A DNA stretch of 64,000 bases, taken from the NCBI GenBank assembly GCA_000310025.1, contig FN648490.1, forward strand, positions 124,001 through 188,000, given 5' to 3'. Below the pieces are notes generated by a model, which was not told where the DNA came from, did no database searches, and saw nothing but the letters and a program-made list of their open reading frames with translations. Shown one piece after another: positions 35,690-48,900 of this stretch. The position numbers and the translations under genes are program-made. Origin of the DNA: Ectocarpus siliculosus. Its lineage: Eukaryota; Sar; Phaeophyceae; Ectocarpales; Ectocarpaceae. The stretch's first letter is position 1. Every line of letters begins with the position of its first letter.

Positions 35690-38600
35690 CTTGTTGGATG
35701 GGCTGCTTCTCGCTTCCTGCTTGTTGCGCAGACTGATGCAGCGTTGTCCAGGGGAGCCGTGTTCGAGGTTAGCTACAGCCAAGCTATTCAGAGTGAGCAG
35801 TAGTACCGTTTGTGCCTTGAGAGTGTTGACACGTCGCAGGAGCGAGCCGTAAGGGGGGGTGGGGACGAGAGAGCGGGGGATGAGACCCATCTGTGTTTCG
35901 GGTCAACCACACGCCACATATGTCGCCAAAAGCCGTGCGTGAGCACCCTTTCGAGGGAAAAAGGCTCTTGGCAAATGAAGACTGGCTTAGCCTCGCCGAA
36001 AAGAAACGAGAACAACCGGGGTCTGTTGGGACTCCCATTTTCCTGTTGTCCCGCTCAAGACTACGGACATCTTGTCCCCCGATCAGCTACGCTTCCTCTT
36101 TTGTTGCGCTTTGGTTTGCTCCCGTCCATGTGTGTGCTGTTTTTTGTTCCCTCTTTGCTTGGGCGTTTTTGTTGTCATCGTTGTGCGGAGGTGCGCCATA
36201 TGTTCCCGGCCCCAACCGGCTGCTACTGTTGTTGCTGCTAGTGGGTTGTTGTTGTCTGGCGTGGTTACTGTTGCGTCCACTGTGAATACGACCTGCGTTA
36301 TTCTAACAGCTTCCGCACGCGCACAACTCCAATGCGTTATTATCGAGTTTCGGTATTTAGTTGCAGGCTCTGCAACGCATGCATCTTGTATGCGTGCTTT
36401 CCCCCCCCTTTTTTCTGCATTGTTTATCATTGGTTTGGGATTACATGTCCGAGTATGCCCAGTACATGGGTCCCTATGTAAGTCTGCGTCAATTTTGTCA
36501 CCGCGAGGAAACAGGGGGGCGTTACTCGAAACCGCCTCTGCCTCAGATTTGTCCACACGGGGACCCTCCGCCCGGCCGTAACGTTACGCCAATCAACAAA
36601 CTCTCCCGCATTGTACCTGGGAATTTTTCATCTTTTTCATCTTTTTTATCTTGTTTTGTTTGGGAAATATGAGTATGTACGTCTAAACGGTGCCGTCGTA
36701 GACATATTTTGTCTTTCGTTTTCATCCATTTGTCTTCCTTTGCTACAACGAGCGTGATGTTTTTTTTGCCGGCCCGCCTTCTTTCCCTCTGCCTCTCGAT
36801 GTCGGTGGACTGTTGTCCCTTTCCGACTCTCGCACCCGCGGGCGCGGGGTCGGTGACGGTTTGCATCGCCGTAGATTCGTCGAATCGGAGATTCCTGCTC
36901 TCAAACTGCGAGGCGCTGGTCACCTTCACGAGGGGTCGAGGGATCCTTCTAGCGAGGTACAATTAGAACAAAAGAGGCAAACTGCCAAGGTTGAGGGGGG
37001 GGGGGTACTCATAGCCGTAGTCGTTAGACCATTTGACATCGCATCCCTATACAAAACCGGGACGGAGAACGCCGGGTTCTCGCCGGACCAGGCTCTCACA
37101 TCACCAAGCGAGTTGGGGGAAGGGTAAAACATCACAGGGGGACTTGTGAGGCACTGTAGATTTGAAGTCCTCACTGCAGATGGCGTATGAGTAACGTTTG
37201 AACCCTCCGCATGATGGTCAAGCAGTTGGATACAGTAGTGCCAAAATTCCCTGATTCGCGACCCAAGCAGGGTGTTGCTGGCGTCTACTGCGGATGGATG
37301 CGATTGGACTTCTTTCCTCCAAGCATTGCGTTGAGAGGTCTAAGAGAGCAAGCAGCATAGAGGTTCCAACGACAACCTCCCCCCCCCGTCAATGATCAAC
37401 GTGCTGTTGTTCGTCTCGAATCGAGCAGCGGGGCTGAGACGTGGCTTAACTGCCGCTCGCCGCACGACGTGGCCAACCTGGGGCAACTCCTGGGGCTGTC
37501 GCAGGAGCAGTCTCTTCGTGCTGTGTCCGACACACCGCTGGCTGTTCTCCGGCGAGCGGAAGCTCGTAAAGGCAGGCGAGAGACAGCGAGGGGCTTTGCA
37601 TTATGGCCTTGTCTTGTCGCCTGCAGATGGTTTGTTGCCTGCAGATGCTTTCAAGGGGTATTTGTGGTATTGTTTATTCCTGTAGCACCTGCAAGCAATA
37701 CCGGCAGTGAAGGCCCACACAAACCCATACACTCCCATCGAAAGCTTCCGCAGACAGCAAACCTGCTTAAGGCCCACTCGAACCGAGCATTGTGTGGGAC
37801 TTGTCTCTGCTTTTTTGTCTGCAGACGCTTTCAACGGGTATTTCTATTGGCTGTCCCCATGAAAACAATTTCCTTTGCAAAACAATAGCGGCAGCAAAGG
37901 CCCGCATAAAAACCCAACGAGTATACCCGTCGAAGGCTTTCGCAGAGAACAAACCTGTTGAGGCCCACGCAAATCCTTGAGGCCCACGTAAATCCCCCAA
38001 CAAGACCTGCATGGTTTGTGTGGGCCTTAGGCAAGCTTGTTGTCTGCGGATGCTGTTTGTGTTGCGGGGTATTGTGCGGGCGTTGCCTGCCTTGTTGTCT
38101 GCGGATGCTTTCAATGGGTATCGTGAGGATTGATTTGTGCGGCCCATAGCCACAGGGTGTGGGTGTGTCTGTTCTGAGGCGCTTGGAACGGCGGCGAGTT
38201 GTGCATTGTGTTTAGTTTGCCTCTCTTGGTTGCTCACGATATGTACGGAACTGATGTGAATCTATATGCGTTTGTAGGGGTGGTTACATTGTTTGTTTTG
38301 ACCCCCTGCGGTCGCGGAAGGCGTCTTTTTTCTTGATTTACCCACATGGAGTAATTCGACTAGATGCAGGTGGGTCACAACAACTGACGAGTCGGAGCAA
38401 CAAGCATGCATGCCGAAAATAAGCATATTGTGCTGGTATGACTTTTTATGTGAAGACAACAGCAACACCTCCGAAGCCACCATCACGCATTACTCTCTGA
38501 GGAAGACCTCACGGAAGGGTGTATCCCCCCCCCTCACCGTCGACCATGCGCAGATTCCGCGGAGCCACCGTCAGTGGCGGCGACGACCCCGCGCCAGCGC

Positions 38601-38803
38601 AACTGTTGGAGTCACTGCAAATCCCCAAGGAGTTCTACTTGCCTGAGGCGGCGGCGGTTGTCGGTCCACAGGGAGGGAGCAAGGGCAACTCGGGTGGGCA
38701 GGACGCGGACGTCGAAGAAGACGTCGAAGAAGAAAACGACGATGACGAAGACGGGGGGTTCTTGTCGTTTGGTACCTCGGCAGAGATGGATGTCGACCCG
38801 TGA
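31815..38803 (+). CDS. RPP30: RPP30: RNase P/MRP protein subunit p30 (8 exons)
   Basis: Exons: 31815-31896, 32881-32939, 33476-33700, 34730-34882, 35732-35792, 36875-36956, 37429-37565 and 38502-38803, giving about 366 residues (human 268). The protein is a TIM-barrel-like subunit of the nuclear RNA-protein enzymes that cut tRNA leaders (RNase P) and pre-rRNA (RNase MRP). Collinear landmarks: MFFDLNVPV at the start; HGYDCVALNTI created across intron 1; RLTVVLESP (exon 3); SYDVVAAVP and a DVDVISLP strand (exon 4); SRGAVFEVSYSQAI (exon 5); NSSNRRFLLSN (exon 6); and SPHDVANLGQLLGLS (exon 7). Phases agree at every junction. Exon 3 contains an Arg-rich then Gly/Ala-rich insertion of about 40 residues, and exon 8 a strongly acidic tail; both exceed the animal protein. 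The exon 7/8 junction is the least certain. Confidence 0.9.
33008..33049 (+). repeat. TGC/CTG trinucleotide microsatellite in RPP30 intron 2
   Basis: An uninterrupted run of about thirteen CTG units lies just after GATGATGATGATG. It is intronic on the RPP30 model. Confidence 0.9.
34928..35130 (+). repeat. Dispersed repeat R3 in RPP30 intron 4
   Basis: The central part (GGAAAGCTCTCGACGA, CACCGCCTTTTTCGGC, TCACTGCTGTT) resembles 17968-18035 in clathrin intron 15. The 3' part (GGAGCTCCGAAAATCGGTCC then GTGATATCT) resembles 61556-61606. Confidence 0.5.
35133..35171 (+). repeat. GTT trinucleotide microsatellite in RPP30 intron 4
   Basis: A run of GTTGTT units with one GTCGTT interruption, about 38 bases long. 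Confidence 0.85.
35303..35445 (+). repeat. Two copies of RPP30 exon 4 end inside intron 4
   Basis: The exon 4 end with donor (34859-34895: CCGTTCAACATCAACAAGAA, then GAATGTGGGTGG) is echoed at 35308-35336 (CCGTTCAACATGACCAAGCA, then GAAAGTGGAGG) and again at about 35407-35438 (CCGCTTACCATCGCCAAGAA, then GAAAGTGGATTG). Both copies keep AGTG at the donor position but lose the flanking donor consensus. Confidence 0.75.
35657..35690 (+). repeat. CTG trinucleotide microsatellite in RPP30 intron 4
   Basis: About ten CTG units, 40 bases upstream of the exon 5 acceptor. Confidence 0.9.
37008..37133 (-). repeat. Copy of dispersed repeat R1 in RPP30 intron 6
   Basis: Its minus strand reads CGAGAACCCGGCG, TCCCGGTTTTGTATAGGG, ATGGTCTAACGACTACGG and CTATGAGTACCCCCCCC. 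It is near-identical in layout to 62410-62510 and to 1519-1656. Confidence 0.75.
37610..38135. repeat. Cluster of alternating inverted repeats in RPP30 intron 7
   Basis: A unit TTGTCTGCGGATGCTTTCAA then CGGGTAT occurs on the plus strand near 37636, 37816, 38038 and 38096, and inverted near 37727-37762 and 37925-37965. Inverted copies are flanked by AGGCCCACACAAA-type sequence. Neighbouring opposite-sense copies can pair over 25-30 bases. Confidence 0.7.
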
Positions 38804-40024
38804 AGTTTTTTTTTGTTTTGAGGAGGATGAATGTTGACCCGTTATTTTTTATGTCCGACGGGAGTGGTTGGTTGTGGACATCGAGATGGATCGTTTTGAG
38901 ATGGCGAGCGTGGGGTTCAAAGGGCGTTGAGGTGAATAATGGGGTTCTCTCGGAGCGCTTGGAAACAGGAAATTATTCAAACGGCAACCCTCTTGGTACG
39001 GTGTATAAGCACTGCTGTGTGTGAGCCTCTCTTTTTCTCCTGCTTGTTGCACGTTCTGCGGTTTCTCGTCCAAAGACGGAAATCGAGTATTTCAAGACTG
39101 AGCAAAGAAGACACGCCAGACCCTTTCGAAGTGTTATCGCTAAGGTTTGTCTCTGGCTTTCGTTTCTGCGGAGGTCGGTGCGGTCGACAATCAGCGCAGA
39201 AAACGGGTGGTTGCACTTGGGGCCATTTGGCCCATGGCCGGTGCTCTCGCTTTTTTCGACGCGAGAAACTTTGTCGTTAGGACACGGGTAGAAATCGTGC
39301 CCACATCTTCGTGGCTACGATGCAATGTTGATACGAAGTCCGTCAACAGCTGGTCAATTCGTCCCTCTCCCTTTCTTGGCGTCTTCCTGACAGAGAGGGC
39401 ATCGCGGCCACCCCAAACCAAACCAGAACACCGGTGCTACCATTCATTTAGCTGGATCCTACAAGAAATCGGCTTTCGTTCTCGCTACTGCTGTAGTCAT
39501 GACGGTATCGCGAATCTCTGACGTTCCCATATTAACGTGCCGCCGTCTATAGCGTTTGGTACGACAAGTGAAAAGCGTCGCGACGGCTACGCCGCCTAGC
39601 TTCGTATTTTTGCTGCATCACCAGGTATTATGTGCACCTCTGTTGTGCCGACTCCGACACCAAAACTGCGGCGGTAAACGACATTTTTTTTTTTCATACT
39701 TAATTGCAGACGCGGGATATCTACACTTTGAGACATGACGACGCATCTCGTGTTGCTTTCCAACTTCACTCATCGGAATCGCCCGCGGAGGTGGGAACGT
39801 TTAATTTTTTCTCTCGCGTTTCTATGCCGACCACGGGAAACGTGGGGGGGGGGATGGCAGAAGGGGTAGTAAGGGGACAAGTCATCAATACCAAGGAAAC
39901 CTTCTTCTTCAAAACATTTTCAGCACCTTCTAAGCTACGATGACGAAAACCTGGAGCAATATCTGACCATACAAACAAGTTCATTCAAAGAGAGGGAGGC
40001 AAACAACCGCATGCATACAGGTTC
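38804..40024. other. Convergent intergenic region, no gene recognised
   Basis: RPP30 ends at 38803 on the plus strand and the next gene ends at 40025 on the minus strand, so both 3' UTRs lie here. Open frames such as 39147-39521 (plus) have no recognisable feature. Confidence 0.5.
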
Positions 40025-42883
40025 TCAATCGGCATTTTCATCACTCGCTACTTTTTTACTCGCTGCTACGACGTTTGCACCTCGTGCGTCGTCTACCATT
40101 GGGGCGTCTTCCGACCCCCTCTCGTCACCCGCACTCAGACTACTCCCGGTGATGGATTCTGCGATGGAATCGCTGACGACTGCCTCGAAGCGCTTCTTCT
40201 GCACCATGAGGTAGCGCTGGTGCTCCTCGTTCGACCTTCGACCGGGCTCGTGCCGCCGCGACTCCATTCTCTCCACGTGCCGAACCTGTACAGCATATTC
40301 GTACCGGAGGGTATGCACCGTCCACGCTCGAGTGTTTGTGTTGTGTGAGTATCGGAATGGGGTGGTTCTTATTGTCGAAGAGGAGCAGTTGGGCAGAGCT
40401 GGCATCTCACCTTTTGAGTGGGTCTAGGCTTGCTTGCTCTATGATGAGGGCCGAAAAGAAAGGTGACCGAGGGAAGAGGGGCAGAACAACGCATCGTCAA
40501 CTCATTTCCCTACCTATACTTATCATCGGTCCAACAGCGATCGTTAGTAGTGTTTCATCGTCAGACATCACTGGTCCCTACATTTGTCGCGGAATGGGCG
40601 CTTTTCCTACCGCGAGGTTTTTCCTGCCCCCGTGGTGACTGCACCGAAGCGAGAGAGAACTGGGTAGTCGTGAAAGAATAATCATTTTAGGAGCGCTCGT
40701 TTCATATTTAGTTCGACCTGAAGGACACAGCTTGCAGGCGCAACACTGCATCAAGAGGCGTGCGGCCCTGTAAGACGCACGGAGTTTTTTTCGTCGAACA
40801 GCAGAACACCACGTGCGAACCGCAATACTATGGTCTTCATCAGCGGATGAGTATTGGGGGAGTAGGTGGGGCATCCATAAAAGCCCTTTCAGTTTCGCGG
40901 GAAGAGGGTTGTGGCGCATGGTTCCGAAACATGCAGCTTGGCGGTTTATCCAGATAACGTATTATACTGTAGTCGGAACTTGACACTAGGCGACACTGGG
41001 CAGGGTTTGGCGTTCGAACCAGAGAAACGTAAGCTTCGCCCGAGGGAGAAGGATAAGAAGAAAGGGAGGGAGCGAAGGGGGCAATGCTACAGGTTATTTT
41101 GTCACAGTTTCCACACCGGAAGGACGTCGTGCTTTGCTCGGCGTCCCTCGTGGGAACAAAGCGTACCCTCTGTCATGTATTTCGTGTGTGACTTTCACAC
41201 TTCGACACGACAAGCACATTGTTCTGTACGCGAGTTTGCCATTGGAGTTCCGGAGTTATTAGTCTGTTATTTCCTTCTTGTCTTCATGGAACAGGTTTCG
41301 ACGACGCAAATGCGATTCTTCGCTGAGAACAAGGGCAGACGAGATACTTGGGTAGAGGTTAGAACTACTTCAAATGTGAAGAAAACACGAAGAAACCACA
41401 ACGACAATATCAACTTTTTCAAGGCAGCTGGTTGCAAAAGTTGTTCATTGATTGCCTCACCCCCTTTTGGAGCGTCTCATCCTGCTGCTGAAGCCGCTTG
41501 GTGATGCTCTCCAAACTAAACCCGTCCAATAGGCGCTCCTCCAGGGCCTCGAAAGGGTCCTTCTTCTTCCTCCTGTCTGCACGCCGGTCCCTCGCCCTCT
41601 TGAGCCCGCCGATCGCGCCGCCGGCTCCGCCCGCAGCAAACCCTCCCGCCGCCAACGCAAGCGTGTTCGAGGAAGGCATCCTCGACAACCCGCCCCCACA
41701 CCCGCCCCCACCCCCCAGGCTGGTGTTTCTCTCTGATGCCCCGCCTACGGGCCTCCCTGCCCCTTCCAGCGCCAGCTCTCCGCCCATTTCAGACGCGTTC
41801 ATGCCGGAAGCAGCCCCACCGGCCGGGGTCGACATGCGGCTAGCGGCCGGAGATCCGGATGGGGCACCTCCCTCTGCAGTTGGAGAGGAAACGGAGGGTT
41901 CGTGGCCCGCTTCGGTACCAACCGAAAGGGCTGCTCCCGGTTCCGCCGTGGCTGCTCTGGCGTGGCCGCCGCTGGCGTCTCCCTTTGGTTGGCACACGTC
42001 ATAGCGGGAGAAGGCGGCTCGATTTCACCGTACAACTTGGCGGGGATGAAGGTGCAATTATGTTTCCACGCGCAGAGTTTTCTACAGTCAAGTGCTGCTT
42101 GAGGGAGCTAGTAGTGTTCGGACGCTGCTGTGGTGGTCTCAGGAGGCGGATCGCGGTTTTCTAGAAGCCTTCATTCCCAATCAATTCTTGAATGATTGGT
42201 GATTGCCAAGCATAGAGAACGTCGTTGTGAGAATGGTAGGACACGCGTCTGGTCCTGCCCTGTCTCCCCTATAACAAGATGTGGCCACATGTACCTCGCT
42301 GGGGGGCCTCGCGTACGCTTTTCTACAGCATCTCGGCGAATACGCTGCACCAACAAAGCGCTGCCAGCCCGTCAATATGAGGGGTGAGGGTCGGGCCGCG
42401 GGTTAGCACAACCCCCCAGCTTACACATTCACTCGACCGACAAGAGTCGATGCAGTTCAACCGGCCGCGATAAGTACGTCTCATCCAAACTTTCAACGCA
42501 CGCGAGGTCGCTTCTCACTACAGCTGAGGCCCCGAGAGTATGTTTTACCTATTTCAAGGCGTTTCTGTGGTGGGTGGAGATCATCCGTGTCCAAGAGTGT
42601 AGAGTAGACAAACACATATATATATATATACACCGCTCCATTTTGAGAGTGATAGAGCACCCTCCTAGACCGACCTTCGTTGCTCGATTTTCTCCGCGGA
42701 CCAAGAAGGTACGAAAATCAGCTGATACGTCTAACCCTAAGGCATGCTCTCGACGAGATCGTGTTCCGTCATCCCCTCCCCTTTCGGCAGCGGCATGACA
42801 CACTCTCGATCTTGGAAAAATCACGCTTATGAAAATCAGGTCTCGCGGGGGCATGGACCACTCGGGTACGCACCCACGCGCGC

Positions 42884-42916
<33 letters not shown>

Positions 42917-45900
42917 CACCCACCTGAAGCACTTCGGTCTGAATTTCACGGTTCACGGTGCAGAGGCAATAGCGCCCGAGCGTAACCTCCGCCTCGTCCG
43001 TGGTCGTGGTCGTGGTCATCGAGGCGGAGGAAGACAGAGAGCGAGAGGAACAGGTGCCGATCGTCCCCGCGGGAGGGGGCGGCGTGAGCGGGTGCGCCGT
43101 TAGGTAGCGGCAGCGGGAGCACATGGGCGACACGAGGGACCAGCCGTGTCCCTCGTCACCGCCTCCGTCTTCGCCTTCCCCGTTGCTGTCGCTGGAGTCG
43201 CCCGTGGTTCCTCGGCTGCTGTGGTCGTCGGCCTGAGACCATATCGTCCCCAAGGGGCCCCACCTGCACCATGTACGGGGACACAGACACACAGCAAGCA
43301 GTTTCCGCCCAAGCAGCAAGCAGACGCTAGATAGAGCATTCCGGGCTTTTCCTACCATTGTTCGTTTGTTGGAGAAGCGGTGGCAAGAGACAGGACTGGT
43401 TCGGTTCCCTTGGCGTTGTCCTTGGTGTCTAACGCCTCAAGACAGGGTGCGCCGAGAATTCTTCGCCCCCCCAATATAGACGAATAACTGGTGTTGTGTG
43501 CTTTGGAACGCAACCATGACCTTGAAGCTAGACAAACTAGATGGTTTTGTAGGTGCGGGAAAAGGCGTACCACGCCCCCCATGGGCGGCATTTAAGACAT
43601 ACCTTTGCTTCCACTCCCTCAATACCCGAGCGTGACTCGCGGTCACCCCTCTCTCGGCCCCCGCCCTCGCAAAGTCCGTCATGGCCTGCAGCACGTCCGT
43701 GCCCCACGACCCCGCGCTCAGCCAAGCAGAACCCCCGCCGCCGTCCCCAAACCCGTCCCAGCTCCCTCCCAGGCTCACCCCGCTTCGAGAGTACCCTACC
43801 ACTCCTCCTTCTTCCCCTCCCCCGGCGCCCCCCCCACGGTGGGGGGAGTGAGACGCGCTTGAGATGGCTCTGGACGCGGACTCCGACACGAAGTGCGTCG
43901 TTCGGACGCGGATCTCGCGGGGGAAGGCGGCTCCGCTCGTGAGGCGGTCCTGCGGCCGCTGCTTGTGGACGTAGGTGCGGTGGCCGCTCCTGCGGGCTTC
44001 GGATCGCTTCAGGCCCCGCTTGGCCTTCCGCATGAGGGCGGCGGAGCGCTCTTCTCCGGGTCTGTTTAGTGGTTTGCGGTTGGGTTCATGCGGGAATACC
44101 GACCGTGCCCACAAAAAAGGGGCGGTAAAATGGAAGGGTAATTTATGGGTTGGAATGAGTATATATTTTGCCCGGGGTTCTGTAGATAAAAAGGCGTCTT
44201 CGTCGGCTGGACCCTATACGACGAAACGTTTGACAAAGTCGATCTGGGTGGCCCTAATCCAACAAACGAGTAGCCAGTTGCTGCAGCGCGCATACAAGTA
44301 GCCATGAAAACCATCGGAGTTGTGCTGGTGTACGTACGGCGCTAGGAGGCTGAGCAGATCCACCTCCACGGAACTCTGAAAAATGCTCACGAGACATCAC
44401 AATTCGTACGCGTGGTTGGGGTCGCCTGCGCAATAATATGCCGAATGGGACCAGCGCAAGCAAGCTCAAACACTTGTTGGTGCAAGCCATGACAAGTTAG
44501 TGATGAGAAAGAGAGAATGGGTCTGGGTGTGTAGTTTGTGACGGCGGTTGTGACGGGCTGATGAGGGTCTCCCTCGTCAACCGTTGGGCCTTAGCATCCA
44601 CATCTTATCCCGTGGTATGTGAGATGGGTGTTGGTTTGGAGCCAAAACAGCATCAGGGAAGGAAACCCGCGGGCATGGCGAAAAACCATGGAGATCGCCC
44701 GTCCGCACTGAACAGATTTTCGATAGGACCGACCGTACACGATCGACGATTGATTCACGGAACACCATCATCACCATCCGAACCGAAAACATCGTTCTCC
44801 CACCTGAGTTCATCGGCATCAGCAACCTGCAGCTTGAAGACACCTCTCCGGCCCACCGGGTGGTGCTTCTGGGCGGTCCCCCTCTTGCCGCTGGCGCTGC
44901 CGCCGCCGCCGCCGCCGTTGCTTCCCGCGGAACGGTTGTTGTGCGACAGGGCTTTCAAGACAACCGAGGCGTTTTCGCTGACCCTCGTCATGTAGAAGAA
45001 GTCCTGGCGAGGGGCGGGGCGAACGGGCGCAGGAAGAAGAAACCACTAAGCAACGACTTCAGCGAGTATTGACAGTGGGAAACCAAATTGTTCTGACGTT
45101 TGAAAAACGTTCGCGTCGCTGGCTTGTGATTTACACCGTAATTTTTTTTCTGATACGTATGACTTTGTATGATTTCAGAGTTTCGTCTCAGACAAACAAT
45201 AGAGAATCGAGGTGAAGATACTCTCTACCTTCTCGGCGTTTCTCCGTCACTCCAGGCCAGGATTGCGTTGGGCAAACGCTGTCATGTGACACCGGACACT
45301 TCAAAACCCTTCGAAGAGAGCTACATGCGAGCGTGGGGGGCGTCCGGACCAAATTTACAAGCAGTAGCGTTTGCAGGACATCATGCGCCCCCCCCCGCTC
45401 CCCTCCTCGGTTCAAAGAGGCCAATGGTCTAACCACTACGGCATGCACGACTGTGAGTATGAGTACCCCCTCCTCCTCGGTTCAAAGAAGGAAGGAACGA
45501 TTGACCATCGGTGATCGATCCTGTGGGAACAATGCTCCATCCTCTCGAGAGTACGCGCGGTCAGTGGTTTAGGCGCAAAACATGAGAACGCCGCCGTCTT
45601 CGGGTAAGACCGAAAAAATGCGCCCTCGGACGCACGCCCCATTTGTTCCCCCGGACACACCTGCTCGAGGTAGACGTAGTCGAGGTTGGAAACCTCCTTC
45701 CCATCCTTGCCCAGGAGGGACTGCCCGTCTGAGCGGACCGGTCGTACGGTCCAGCGGCAGTTGACGATCGCGCTCTTGTTCATGGCCCTGTGGTAGGGTG
45801 GTGCGGGGGACGTTACTTTTCGATGGCGAACGAAGGAAAATGACGTCATGTTCGTGCATGCCAGGTTTTCCAAAGACAAGAGGCGGGGGGGGCGGGGAAG

Positions 45901-48900
45901 ATGTTGTTGGTTCATGGGTTCCTTCTGCAAGTCTCGTGCTGGTAAATACGTAAGTTTTGGACTGTTTGCGCTCTTGAACCATGACTGCGGGGGAATTGTT
46001 AGTTCCGTTTGCCCTGAAGGTGGACGGGACACAGCAATATCGTACGATACGAGTTAACTAGCAGGACGGGTGGGCGGTCGATCATGATCGCGCCCTGTTC
46101 GCTTCCTCAGCGGGCTGCTTGTACCAAGCGCTATGCAGACGGGAAATATGCCGCGAATATCGACTCCGCGACGGTTTAGGGTTGGAGAGGCTGCCGGTGG
46201 GAATGATCCCACAGAACATGCGCGACATTGCTCCTGTTGATGAAAATGACTGATATTGAAAACTGTGACGGAGAGAGGGTTTTAAAACACTCTCCTTAAT
46301 TTCTGTACGTCACGCCACTGCAAGGCATCCGTCGTGGCCGTTCTGTGCGAGCTACGCCACCCGCACCGATTTAGAGAAAATTGACACATCCTTTGGCACA
46401 CTCTATCTACGCGTACTTCTTTCGTGCCCAATGGATCGACGCATGCGCATGCCAAGAGGCCTAAGCACGCCCACGAGAGATTTTCCCTCCCAGCACGTAT
46501 CTATCACCAATCGGAAACAAACCTCAGGAGAGTCTCGTTGGCCGTCCCGCCGGCGCCCCCGTGCTTGGAACCCGCCGCCTTAAACGGGTACGGCACCCCC
46601 ACCGGTCGATTCGCATCTGTGTTTCCCCCGCCCACGGCTGAGCTTACCCTTCCAGCTCCGACAACCTCTCCCCCTCCCCCGCCCCCGCCCCCGCCCCCGC
46701 CCCCAGGAAGAAAACTAGACTCTGCCCACCCACCCCCTCCACCAGGACTGTCACGGGCATTCCAGCCTGTGTTTCCCCTTCCAGAGGAGGCCCCGTGCGT
46801 CGAAACGGGGCGACGCGTGCCGGGGCCGGGAGTACTCTCTGATGTTCCCGGGCGGGAGTGTGCTGAGGTCATCCCAGACGTGTAAGCGACAGAATGTGCG
46901 GAGGGAGAGGGCGAGGTCGGATGTACGTCTCTTGTCGAGTGTCCGGGAATCGCGCTGGTGCTATAATCAAGGGTTTGCTTTTCAACTTTGCCTTGCACCT
47001 CCTTCCAGACAACGACTTCAGTGCAGACGTTTGAAGCGCCAATCACTTGGGAACAACATATTCACCCTCCTCACTCTGAGCCTTCTCTCGCCCCCCCCCC
47101 CAACCACCATACCTGTTTGGTGGGCCATCGATGATGCCGCCGCGGCATCGTTCGGATCTATGACAACGGTCGGCAGCATGCCAGGGCCGTGCACGCGGGC
47201 GCCAAGGACGCTCCCGTCCCTCCACGTTGGCTCGCCGGGCCCCGGAACGATCTGCAGCCACACCGGCTTTCCGTAGAAGATGGACCGGTAGGACTCCGGA
47301 TCCTCGAGATCGATCATCTTGAAGGTCACCTTTTCTTGTTGTTTGGGGGCAAAACGTTCCACGCAATAGAGCATAGTTTTGGGAGCAAAACGTTCGACAT
47401 AATTCAAGTACTAGACGAGTCTTGCTGCTTTGGGGGGAAAACGTTCGACGCAATGGAAGAAATATTCAGTAGCCTTTTTAGGAGTTGACATGGAAGGAAG
47501 CCATGGCATATCTTGTTTCGGGGACAAAACGTATTGGGGTTTCCGTGAAAACCAAGGAAAAACGGTCCAAGGCCACAGTGCGGGTACGGAGGTATGCGTC
47601 TGCCGGCGGAACGACCCGAGCTATATCGAAAGCTACGAAAACCAAATCGCAGATTCGGAGGGTAGGGGAGCCGAACGGCTCTCTTGGTGCCAACGGCTAA
47701 TTGATACGTGTGAACCTAAGGGCGGGCCGTTTTCGCACGACGAGGCCAAGGGTGGATGGAGCACAGCCTCGGCTCGTAGGGCCAGCTGCATCGGTGTTGC
47801 AAACTATTGTCCCGTGCTTTTTAATGGATTGCGAGTCGTTTGAAGGCGTACTTGGCTTGAGGGAGGGATGGTGGGTCGGTGCTGGTCTGTTCATCACCTG
47901 GTTGTTCTTTTGGAGCTCATGCAACGGTATCATGGACACCCCGCCTGTCTCCATGTCGAGCGACATGAAATACCCATTCTCCCCCTGGACCGCCTGTCAA
48001 AGCATCGACACACGCCGAGCCGAGGGTAACAAGCACGCCCACGAAGACGGCGTCGAATGTTGCAGTGAATCATCACCATCAGCACTGACGCTCATTTCTG
48101 AGTCGGAAATTGCGGCTGGACCATGTGATACGAGCTTACCCTGCCCGCCCTTCGGCCCGTCCGGGAGGCCGCGGGAGTAGTTGGCAAAATAGCCGTTCGC
48201 CCAAAAACATCCACTGGGAGGAAAAAGTGTTCCCGTTTCGGAGTGCTGCAAGACAACCAACCTATTGTTGTGGGAGCCACGTGTTTTTCGCTGAAGGCTA
48301 CTGGTGCTCACGGTCACTGCAATATACTGCAGGGTGACGGTACATGCAACGACATCGCAGGATATCGTAGGCAAGGTCCTGGAGTGAAGGTGAAGCGAAG
48401 TAGCAGAACCACAAAATGAAGCCGAGAAGCGGACGTGTTCTGCAGAGCTTTGTAGGTCGATATTGGGGCAAATCGCGTGCCTTTGCAAGCCGAAGTCAAA
48501 CCGAATCAGAATTGGCCAGATTTCGGCTTCTAAATGCCACAAGGTGACCTTGGTACCTGAAACGTAACGTGGAGGCCGTAGTGAAGGCGCAGAGACGGGT
48601 CGTGGTTGAGGCTGTCGAGGACTTGCGTCCCCTCTTCCTCCCTGGAGGAAGACTCCCGTTGAATCCCAACCATCGCGTTGAATTTCTGGTGCAAGGACAT
48701 GGGCCTATCGCCGGCCCGTCCCCATGAGGCCTTCCTTCGCGTAGTGCGGATTTTTCGCCAAGCGGTAAAGAAAGCCATTTCATATATAGGATAAGGAAAA
48801 GAGTTCATTACCCATGAAAAGAGTTTGTTAGTCAAACCATGAGGGAGAACGGTTGGGTGTAAGGGAAAGAAAGAGGACTTTCTGTTGTTGTACACCGAAG

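Noticed and set aside
41498-42004. 168-codon plus-strand frame rich in Pro and Ala
   Set aside because: It is antisense to a minus-strand exon (41461-41982) that has correct splice phases and a charged helical segment.
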